DNA from: Yunchengibacter salinarum
Lineage (GTDB): Bacteria > Pseudomonadota > Alphaproteobacteria > Sphingomonadales > Kordiimonadaceae
Reading direction: 5' to 3'
Length of the DNA: 64,000 nt
Assembly: GCF_037658235.1 (NCBI RefSeq)
Contig: NZ_JBBJLN010000010.1
Span: forward strand, 81,422-145,421
Position numbers and translations under genes: made by a program. Every line of letters begins with the position of its first letter. Within the stretch, counting starts at the first letter, position 1. The notes beneath the pieces are model-generated. The model was given only the letters and a program-made list of their open reading frames with translations, ran no database searches and was not told where the DNA came from. Positions 53,221-61,084 of the stretch are shown in pieces.

Positions 53221-56200
53221 TCAGTCAAAGGCCGGCAATGCGCCGTCCAGCAGGGGGGCGGGCAGCCACATCAAACGGGCGGTGTGGGTCCACAACAGCC
53301 CCGCATGAACCGCCCGGCCCGGATACACCGCCTGAAGCGCGGCACGATAAAACGCCATCTGGCGCAGATAGGCCGGGGCCACATTTTCCACCGCATCGGG
53401 CGGCGGGCGGTTGGTCTTGTAATCCACCACCCAGACGGCATCATCCCGCACCGCCAGCCGGTCCACCTGGCCGGAAACCGGCGTGCCGTGCACCAGCCCC
53501 GCCACCGGCACCTCGGCGCGGCTGCCGGGGCCGAACAGATGGGCGGCATCGGGCAGGCCGAAAAGCCGTTCCAGTTCCCGCCACACGGCGTCCCGCTCGC
53601 TTTCCGGCATGTCCGGCGCCTGACGGGCCAGCGCCGACCGGGCCAGCGCCGCGCGGCTGTCCGGCGGGCTGTCCGGCAACCATTCCAGCAGGCCATGCAG
53701 CAGTACGCCGCGCCGATAGCGTATGTCCTCCCCGCCGCGGCTGAGCGGCGACAGCACCGGCGGATCATCGTCCCCGCCGGGGCGGGACGGGGTCAGCGGT
53801 CGGGCGGGCCGGGGTTCGGTCGGCGCGGCGGCGTGCACCCATGCCGGCATGGGCGGCGCTGGGGGCGCGGCCTCCTCCCCGATCCGCTCCGGGCTCACCG
53901 GGTGGGTCTGAGGCACATCATAGCGCCGAATACTGCGCCCGCCGGGGCCGTCCACCTCCGTCACCCGGTCATCCAGCCGCTCCATGCCCGCTTCCAGCAG
54001 GCGGTACCAGCAGTCGTCCGGCACGGCGGGCTTCTGCCCTTCCCAACCCATCAGGATCAATTCGTCCTCGGCACGGGTCAGCGCCACATACAGCAGCCGC
54101 TGATATTCGAACAGGCGGTGCTGCCGGGCCTCCTCCCGCGCGCTGTCCACCGCTTCGATGCCCCGCCCTTCCCGTGTCCAGACCGGCACGGGTGGGCCTG
54201 ATAAGTGGGGCGCAAGGGGCAGTATTTCAGTGGCGGTATCGTGATGCGGCAGGCTGGTCAGATCGGTCAGGAACACCACCGGCGCCTGAAGGCCCTTGGC
54301 GGCATGAACCGTCATCACCCGCACCCGGTCCCCCGCGGCTTCCATGTCGCGCTTGATTTCGGCGCCGCTCATGGTCATGCGGTGCAGAAAGCCCTGAAGG
54401 CTGGCGGGTTCGCCTTGCTCGAAAGCCTGGGCTTGAAACAGGAATTCGTCCACCGCCTCGGCGCTGTCTTCCCCCAGCCGCGCCGCCAGCCGCCGACGCC
54501 CGCCGAGCGGCCCCAGCACATGGCTGTAGAAAGCCAGCGGGCTCAGCCGATCCGCCACCGACAGCACCGTTTCCAGAAAATCCCGCGCGGGGCCAAGCGC
54601 CGCATCGCCGCGCACCGCCGACCACAGGCTGCCGGAACGGCCATAGGCCAGGCGGAACAATGTGGCTTCGTCCACGCCCACAAAGGGGCCTTTCAACACC
54701 TCGGCACAGGCCAGGTCATCATCGCTCTGCAAGGCGAACCGCCCCAGCGCCATCAGGTCGGCCACCGGCAGTTCCTGCGTCAGCACCATGCGGTCCCGAC
54801 CCGCCACCGGCACGCCGTGCTGTTTCAGCCCGCGCACCAGATGATCCACAAAGGGGCCACGGCGGCGCACCAGCACCATGATATCGCCGGGGCGCACCGG
54901 CCTGCCCCGCGCTTCCAGCGGACGCGCTTCCCGCAACATGGCGGCGATTTCATCCGCCATCAGCCGGGCCGTGCGCTCCATCACATCCATCATGCGTTCC
55001 TGGCTGAGCGGCGCGGCCCAGGCATCCTCGTCCTCTTCGGGTTGTGCCGGGCGCGGCGCTTCCAGCGGCCACAGTGACACCCTGCCCGCCGCGCCGGTGC
55101 GGGTCACGGCATGGTTCACCGCCTCCTCACTGCCAAGGGTCAGGCCATAGCCCGCGGGCCCTTCCGCATCGAATACCGCGTCCACAAAGCCCAGCACCGC
55201 CGCGCCGGATCGGAAAGACAGCGACAGCGGCAGCCGTTCCGCCGCGCACCGGGCACCGCGCGCCCTGCGGAACACCCGCTCCCCCGCTTGCATGAAATGG
55301 GTCGGGTCCGCTTTCTGGAAGGAAAAGATGCTCTGCTTCACATCGCCCACGGCAAACACCGTGCGCACCGCGTCGGATGCGCCTTCCCCGGCGAAAAACT
55401 CGGCCACCAGCGCTTCCACCACGGTCCATTGATCCGGGTTGGTATCCTGCGCCTCGTCCACCAGAATATGATCCAGCGCGCCATCCAGCTTGAACAGCAC
55501 CCAGGGGGCCAGGTCCGCCATATCCAGCAGGCCCACGGCGTGGCCGATCATGTCGTCGAAATCCAGCACCCCGCGCGTGGCCTTTTCCCGGTCATAGCCG
55601 GCCAGTTGCGCCACACCCAGCCGGATCAGCGCCGCGCTGGCATCGGCCACCGCAAGGCGGCGCTGGCGATCCACCAGCCGCATCAGGCGGGCCTGTTCGC
55701 CCTCGATCAGGTCGGCCAGATCGTCGCGCCCGGTCAGCACGCCCTTGGTGGCCACGGTTTTGCGCGGCCCGCCTTCCCTGATCAGGAAAACCGTTCGGTA
55801 AACCTCAAAGGCGGCGGAGCGCTCCGCGTCTCCGGCGCTCAGAAAGGCGTGCAGGTCCGCCGCCTTCTGCTGATCGGTCTTGCTGCCCGTGGCCATGGCA
55901 TCGGCCAGTGCCTGTATTCCGGCCCGGTCAAAGGCGCCCTCGGCCATGGCCGCCGCTTCCAGCCCGTCGGGGGTGTCGCCCTGATCCACGTCCAGCGCCC
56001 GATAGACCGCCGCGATCACGCCGGTTTCATTGCCATAGGCGCGCAGGGCGCCGTTCAGCAGCCCGCGATGAAAGGACAGGGCGCCGATCACCCGGTCGAA
56101 GTCCTGCTCCGTCACCATTCCGGCCAGGCGATCCAGCGCCGCCTTGAGCGGGGCGCCCGCCGGGGTGCGGGTGGCCATCAGAACACGGTCCCGCGCCTCG

Positions 56201-56703
56201 GCCATGACACGGTCGGCCTCGGCTTCCTCCATGGCCTGAAAACCCGGCGCAATGCCCGCTTCCAGCGGGAAACGCGCCAATAGCGACTGGCAAAAGCTGT
56301 GAAAGGTCTGGATACGCAGGCCGCCGGGCAGGTCCAGCACATGGGCGAAAAGCTGGCGGGCACGGGCCAGCATGGTGTCGTCGGCATCCTCCTGCGTGCG
56401 GCGGCGCAATTCGGCCCTGAGCGTATCCGTGGCCATCACTGTCCAGCCGCCCAGTTCCTGAAAAATACGGCTTTTCATCTCCGCCGCCGCCGCCTTGGTG
56501 AAGGTAAGGCACAGAATATTTTCCGGCGGCGTGCCGGTCAGCATCAGACGCAACACCCGCGCCGTCAGCACATGGGTCTTGCCGGTCCCGGCGCTGGCCC
56601 CCACCCAGGCGGTCAGATCCGGGTCGGTGGCGCGGGCCTGAAGCTCGGTCATTCGGGGGCGCGCTTCCACATGCGCGGGGGTCAGGTCATGGGCATGGGT
56701 CAT
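53221..56703 (-). CDS. addA: Double-strand break repair helicase/nuclease AddA
   Basis: A 1160-residue helicase-nuclease subunit of AddAB, the RecBCD counterpart for end resection. Walker A is VGASAGTGKTHVLTARVLRL (residues about 33-53). ILCLTFTKAAAAEM follows as motif Ia. ILVDEAQDTNPDQWTVVE is the DExx box, and VRVMTVHAAKGLQAPVVFL and LLYVALTRAEDELIL are motifs V-VI. The C-terminal RecB-type nuclease has AVWVVDYKTNRPP. It overlaps the addB end by 17 bases. Confidence 0.96.
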   Translation of the reverse strand: MTHAHDLTPAHVEARPRMTELQARATDPDLTAWVGASAGTGKTHVLTARVLRLMLTGTPPENILCLTFTKAAAAEMKSRIFQELGGWTVMATDTLRAELRRRTQEDADDTMLARARQLFAHVLDLPGGLRIQTFHSFCQSLLARFPLEAGIAPGFQAMEEAEADRVMAEARDRVLMATRTPAGAPLKAALDRLAGMVTEQDFDRVIGALSFHRGLLNGALRAYGNETGVIAAVYRALDVDQGDTPDGLEAAAMAEGAFDRAGIQALADAMATGSKTDQQKAADLHAFLSAGDAERSAAFEVYRTVFLIREGGPRKTVATKGVLTGRDDLADLIEGEQARLMRLVDRQRRLAVADASAALIRLGVAQLAGYDREKATRGVLDFDDMIGHAVGLLDMADLAPWVLFKLDGALDHILVDEAQDTNPDQWTVVEALVAEFFAGEGASDAVRTVFAVGDVKQSIFSFQKADPTHFMQAGERVFRRARGARCAAERLPLSLSFRSGAAVLGFVDAVFDAEGPAGYGLTLGSEEAVNHAVTRTGAAGRVSLWPLEAPRPAQPEEDEDAWAAPLSQERMMDVMERTARLMADEIAAMLREARPLEARGRPVRPGDIMVLVRRRGPFVDHLVRGLKQHGVPVAGRDRMVLTQELPVADLMALGRFALQSDDDLACAEVLKGPFVGVDEATLFRLAYGRSGSLWSAVRGDAALGPARDFLETVLSVADRLSPLAFYSHVLGPLGGRRRLAARLGEDSAEAVDEFLFQAQAFEQGEPASLQGFLHRMTMSGAEIKRDMEAAGDRVRVMTVHAAKGLQAPVVFLTDLTSLPHHDTATEILPLAPHLSGPPVPVWTREGRGIEAVDSAREEARQHRLFEYQRLLYVALTRAEDELILMGWEGQKPAVPDDCWYRLLEAGMERLDDRVTEVDGPGGRSIRRYDVPQTHPVSPERIGEEAAPPAPPMPAWVHAAAPTEPRPARPLTPSRPGGDDDPPVLSPLSRGGEDIRYRRGVLLHGLLEWLPDSPPDSRAALARSALARQAPDMPESERDAVWRELERLFGLPDAAHLFGPGSRAEVPVAGLVHGTPVSGQVDRLAVRDDAVWVVDYKTNRPPPDAVENVAPAYLRQMAFYRAALQAVYPGRAVHAGLLWTHTARLMWLPAPLLDGALPAFD

Positions 56704-59700
56704 CGCCGCCCTCCTCGTCGATCAGGGTCTGCCATTCCAGCACCCGCGCCAGCAGATCATAATCGCCATACCCCTTCATGTGGGGCCGGGGGTTGGACAG
56801 ATAGGGCGTTTCCGCGATCATGAAGCGACGTACCAGCCGCACCAGCCCCTCCGCCGAGCGGGCGATCAGGTCGCCGGGGTCTTTCACCGGCTCCTTTTCG
56901 CTCTGAACCGTGCGCCCGCCCTTCAGTTCCCAATAGATCAGATGCGCCACCGGGGCGGCGGGCAGGTCGGTGAAGGCGCCCTGCTCCGCCAGCCAGCCTT
57001 CCAGCGGCAATTGCGGGGCATAGCCCGCCTCCATTTCCCGCCTTGTGGCGGAACCGCCGGTCTTGTAGTCGATCACGATCAGTTCGCCGGTCTCCCGGAT
57101 GCGGTCGATGCGATCCGCCTTGGCCTTAAGGCGCACATCGGTGCCGGGAATGTCCCGCTCGGCCCAGCCTTCGATCAAGGCGGTTTCGATCGCCGCCCGG
57201 CGGGCCGCCTCGTTTTCCACGAACCATTCGGCCACCCGGCGGAAACGCGGCCACCAGAAGGCATAAACGGTGGGCTGGGTCAGGACCGGGCGGAACGCCT
57301 CCTCGCCAATGGCAAGCAACCGATCCAGCCCCGGCTGGCCGAACACCGGGCCGTCCTCCTTCAGGAACCGTTCCAGCGCATCATGCAGCATGGTGCCGCG
57401 CCGGGCGGGGTTGGGCGGCTCGTCCAGCCCGTCCAACGGCCTGAGGCCCAGAATCTTGTCCGCATACAGGGCGTATGGGTCTTTCATCAGGGTCTGCACC
57501 TGCGTCACCGACAGGGTGGCGGGCCGGGCGGCCACCGGGGGCGTGGGCCGTGGCGGCGCCACCGGGCGCACCGCATCGGGCCGATCCTGCGCCGCCGCCC
57601 AGGCGGCATAGCGCCGGGCCTGCGGCAGGGCACGCCCGGCCAGCGCCTCGATACGGAACAGCCAGCGGCTCGCCACGGTGGGGCTGCCATCCACCTTTTC
57701 CGAACGGGTCAGCAACACCTGCCCCTGGGCGCAGGCGGTCAGGAAATCATGCGCCGCCTGCCCCACGCCCCGATCCAGTGGCGGCAGGCCGAAATCGGCG
57801 CGCATCTGGCGGTTCATCCAGGGGTCCGTGGTGTCGTCCATCGGCCAGGTGCCTTCGTTCAGACCGCCCAGAATCATCAGGTCCGCCCGTTGCAGGCGCG
57901 CTTCCAGCGTGCCCCAGATGAACAGCCTCGGATGGCGCTTCCACACCGGGCGCACCACACCATCCGCCAGCATGGCATCCACAAGCGCCGGGTATCCCGC
58001 CCGGTCCACCGTGCCCATGTCCGCGGTTTCCGACATCAGGTCGGCCATCAGCGCGGCCAGCGTCTCGCCCGCTTCATGCCGCCACAGCCGCTCCGCGCCC
58101 GTCTCCCCATCCGTGGCGGCCAATGCCTCGGCCACCCTGACATGGGCGGCCAGCGCCGGAGCCACCGGGCCGCCATCGTCCGGCAGGGCTTCCACAAGGG
58201 GGAAAAACACATCCCGCAAACGGGCGATCCGGTCCTGATCCCCGGCGCCCAAAGCGGGTTGACCGCGCCGATCCGGCTGCCGCGCACGGGCAAGAATACC
58301 GTCAAGGCCCGCTTCTGGCCGGGGGCCACGCAACACCAGCCGGTCAAGCCGCCGCACAAAGGCATGGAAGCGGCCCCGATCCTCGCCAAATGCCACCAGC
58401 GGATGCTGTAGCAGGGCGAGCACGGGCACCGGCGCGAAACCGCTTCCCACCGCCTCGGCGATCAGGCCCAGCAGGCGGCCCGGCAGGCTGGCCGCCACCG
58501 GCTCGCCGCCGCTGTCATCCACGGTGATGTCATAGCGTTCCAGCGCCAGCCGGGTCAGGCGGGCCAACAGCCGGTCGGGGGTGACCAGCGCCGCGGTGCG
58601 GCCCGGCGTTTCCAGCGCTTCCCGCATGGCGAGCGCGATTGCCTCCGCCTCCTCCCGCGGATTGGCGGCCACCAGTTTTTCCACGCCCGCGAACAGGGTT
58701 TCGGTGGGGGCGCTGCGATAAGGCGCATCCTGCCAGGCATCGGTAACACTGGCAGGCGCCAGCGCTTCCCGCAGCAGGGCAGGGCGCGGCGCGGGCTGTG
58801 ACGGGGGGCCGTCTTCCGGCTCCGGCAGGGGGCGCACATCCTGTCGCCGGGCGGCGATGCGGTCCATCAACCGCGCCATCACATAATGGGGGTGGGTGGG
58901 CTCCAGCGCGTCCCAGGCCGCGTCGCTCATCCGCGGGTCGAAACCGGGCAGCACCACGCGGCCTTTGGGCAGGCGCGCCACCACGCCCAGCAATTCGGCG
59001 GTGGATTTCAGCGTTCCCGTGGACCCGGCGGCGATCACCGGCCCGTCCGGCGGCGTTTCGGCCCACACATCGGCCACCAGGCGGATCAGCCGGTCGCGCC
59101 GGGCGGCGGGGTTCATCATGCCCTGTGCCGCCAGTATGCGGGGCCAGGTCTCCGCCACGATCCGCAGGAACTGCAAGGTGATGTCCCAGTGCCCGGCCAG
59201 GTTTTCCGGCACCAGATCCCGCAGGCCGTCAAAATCCAGCCCGGCGGAATCCACATCATCCATCAGCCGGGCCAATTCCCCGGCCAGCCGCCAGCTTCCG
59301 GCGGCGGACGGCCTGTCCCCCGCGCCGTGCAGCGGGCTGGCGTGCATGATCTGCCGCGTGAGCAGGGCGCGGCGGCGCACATCCGGCATGGCGGGGGGCA
59401 GATCGGCCAGCACACGGGCGGCATCGGGGTTCCGGGCCAGACCCGCCAGCGGGCCGGCGCCAGCCTCCCCCGCCGGCAGATCGCCAATGGGCACCATATG
59501 GGGCAGCAATGCGGGCCGCCCCCCGGCCTGTTGCAAAAAGGCTTCCCTGAGGCCCAGCACCGCCCGACGGTTGGGGACCAGCACGGTCATGGCCGCCAGT
59601 GCCATCGGGTCGCCGCCCGCCTCCCACCACAGGCGGGCGGCCAGCGTGGGCAGAAAGGCCCGATCCGGGGCGATGCTGTAAAGCGCCGGGGTGCCGCGAT

Positions 59701-59770
59701 AGGCGCGCAGGGCCTGACCGTCCGCCTCGCCCCCGTTCGGATCGCGCTTGCCTGCATTACCCCCGTTCAT
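56687..59770 (-). CDS. addB: Double-strand break repair protein AddB
   Basis: A 1027-residue partner of AddA with an inactive helicase-like body and a C-terminal nuclease. It begins PALYSIAPDRAFLPTLAARL, with no intact Walker A, as in alphaproteobacterial AddB. VLVPNRRAVLGLREAFLQ and VIAAGSTGTLKSTAELLGVV follow. ILGGLNEGTWPMDDTTDPWM and the nuclease core ELIVIDYKTGG mark the C-terminal half. Its ATG overlaps the murU stop (ATGA), and its end overlaps the addA start. Confidence 0.95.
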   Translation of the reverse strand: MNGGNAGKRDPNGGEADGQALRAYRGTPALYSIAPDRAFLPTLAARLWWEAGGDPMALAAMTVLVPNRRAVLGLREAFLQQAGGRPALLPHMVPIGDLPAGEAGAGPLAGLARNPDAARVLADLPPAMPDVRRRALLTRQIMHASPLHGAGDRPSAAGSWRLAGELARLMDDVDSAGLDFDGLRDLVPENLAGHWDITLQFLRIVAETWPRILAAQGMMNPAARRDRLIRLVADVWAETPPDGPVIAAGSTGTLKSTAELLGVVARLPKGRVVLPGFDPRMSDAAWDALEPTHPHYVMARLMDRIAARRQDVRPLPEPEDGPPSQPAPRPALLREALAPASVTDAWQDAPYRSAPTETLFAGVEKLVAANPREEAEAIALAMREALETPGRTAALVTPDRLLARLTRLALERYDITVDDSGGEPVAASLPGRLLGLIAEAVGSGFAPVPVLALLQHPLVAFGEDRGRFHAFVRRLDRLVLRGPRPEAGLDGILARARQPDRRGQPALGAGDQDRIARLRDVFFPLVEALPDDGGPVAPALAAHVRVAEALAATDGETGAERLWRHEAGETLAALMADLMSETADMGTVDRAGYPALVDAMLADGVVRPVWKRHPRLFIWGTLEARLQRADLMILGGLNEGTWPMDDTTDPWMNRQMRADFGLPPLDRGVGQAAHDFLTACAQGQVLLTRSEKVDGSPTVASRWLFRIEALAGRALPQARRYAAWAAAQDRPDAVRPVAPPRPTPPVAARPATLSVTQVQTLMKDPYALYADKILGLRPLDGLDEPPNPARRGTMLHDALERFLKEDGPVFGQPGLDRLLAIGEEAFRPVLTQPTVYAFWWPRFRRVAEWFVENEAARRAAIETALIEGWAERDIPGTDVRLKAKADRIDRIRETGELIVIDYKTGGSATRREMEAGYAPQLPLEGWLAEQGAFTDLPAAPVAHLIYWELKGGRTVQSEKEPVKDPGDLIARSAEGLVRLVRRFMIAETPYLSNPRPHMKGYGDYDLLARVLEWQTLIDEEGGDDPCP

Positions 59771-60567
59771 GCCGCCCCCATGGCATCCGCCCGATCAGCC
59801 GGGTCGTCGGTTGCCAGCGCGGCTTCCGCCGCGGCCAGCGCATCGGGCGTGCCCACATGCATCCAGTCACCGTCCAGACACAGACCGTACAGGCGCCCGG
59901 CCTGTGCCGCCGCCTCGAACAGCAGGCGGTTGGACCAGGGATCACGGGGCCGGCCCCGGTAAAGCGCGGTATCGACCCGTTGCAGACCGGTGAACACATA
60001 AGGCGCTTCCGCCGCAGAGCCGCGCGGGGTCAGGGGCCGGGCCACCGCCGGGTCCAGCCCGTGGGGGGCGAAAAAGTCACCGGCGCCGTCATGGCCGATG
60101 GCCGCCGTGCGGGGCACCAGAAGCAGCAGCACATCCATCACCATTGGGTCGAAGGCCGCTTTCAGCGCGGCCAGCGCGGGGGCCGCGCCCGGTCTTTCCC
60201 GCCACAGGGCATCGCCATTGACCAGCGTGACCGGCCCTTCCGACAAGAGCGGCAGGGCCTGCACCACGCCGCCGCCCGTATCCATCAGCCGCGCCCGCTC
60301 GTCGGACAGAATCACCTGCCCGGCCCGGATTCGCTCTGCCAGATGGGTTTGCAGGCGATCCGCCTTGTGGTGGCAATTGACCACCACGGGCACCTGCTGC
60401 GCCGCCATCAGCCGGGCCAGCGCCCGATCGATCAAGGGGCGCCCGCGCACCGGAACAAGCGGCTTCGGCATTTCCCGGCCCAGCGCCTGCATACGCCGCC
60501 CGAAGCCCGCGGCGAACAGCATGGCACGCCCGCGCCGCTGATCTTCCGCCCGCGCGCCTTCAGACAT
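59767..60567 (-). CDS. murU: MurNAc-1-phosphate uridylyltransferase (MurU-like nucleotidyltransferase)
   Basis: About 266 residues. The nucleotide loop is AMLFAAGFGRRMQALGREMPKPLVPV, and VNGDALW holds the metal Asp. DGDWMHVGTPDALAAAEA is typical of MurU near the end. It uses UTP and MurNAc-1-P to make UDP-MurNAc in the recycling route that bypasses MurA/MurB. That route needs the kinase AmgK, whose gene normally lies between tsaE and murU but is absent here. The start may be ATG 60567 or GTG 60573. It overlaps addB. Confidence 0.85.
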   Translation of the reverse strand: MSEGARAEDQRRGRAMLFAAGFGRRMQALGREMPKPLVPVRGRPLIDRALARLMAAQQVPVVVNCHHKADRLQTHLAERIRAGQVILSDERARLMDTGGGVVQALPLLSEGPVTLVNGDALWRERPGAAPALAALKAAFDPMVMDVLLLLVPRTAAIGHDGAGDFFAPHGLDPAVARPLTPRGSAAEAPYVFTGLQRVDTALYRGRPRDPWSNRLLFEAAAQAGRLYGLCLDGDWMHVGTPDALAAAEAALATDDPADRADAMGAA

Positions 60568-60610
60568 CGCCACAAAGCACCATATGTTTCGGTTTCATAA
60601 CGAAATACCC

Positions 60611-61084
60611 TTACCAGTCGGCGAGACGGTGCGCCCATGCGGGCCCGCCATACAATGTGGCTTGGCGCGCCGATGTCGCCTGATCCGCCGCTGTTTCCAG
60701 ATGCACCAACAGGCCCTGATCCACCCAGTCCTGCGGCAGACGATCCGGCCATTCAATGAAAAAGATCGCGCTGTCCCGGTCTTCCTCCAGCCCCAGATCG
60801 GCCACCGCGTCGGAGCTGTCCAGCCGGTAGAGGTCACAGTGGATAAGCAGGGTGCCATCGGCGGCGGTATAGCCCTGCACCAGGGTGAAGGTGGGGCTGG
60901 GCACCGCCAGCGCCGGATCACCGGCCAGCTTCCTGAGCGCGGCACGGGCAAAGCTGGATTTTCCCGCGCCCAGATCGCCCGCCAGCAGCACCACATCACC
61001 GGGCGCCAGATGATCGGCCAGCCAACCGGCATAGACCCCCAGAGCCGCCTCATCGGCCAGGCTGTCACGGCGCAGCGGGATCAT
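60611..61084 (-). CDS. tsaE: tRNA threonylcarbamoyladenosine biosynthesis ATPase TsaE
   Basis: A 157-residue P-loop ATPase that drives TsaD/TsaB in t6A synthesis. The Walker A is LLAGDLGAGKSSFARA. VPSPTFTLVQGY, HCDLYRLDS and FFIEWPDRLPQ are all standard TsaE motifs. The ATG at 61084 overlaps the DivL-like stop as TGATG. murU follows after 43 bases, with no amgK in between. Confidence 0.95.
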   Translation of the reverse strand: MIPLRRDSLADEAALGVYAGWLADHLAPGDVVLLAGDLGAGKSSFARAALRKLAGDPALAVPSPTFTLVQGYTAADGTLLIHCDLYRLDSSDAVADLGLEEDRDSAIFFIEWPDRLPQDWVDQGLLVHLETAADQATSARQATLYGGPAWAHRLADW

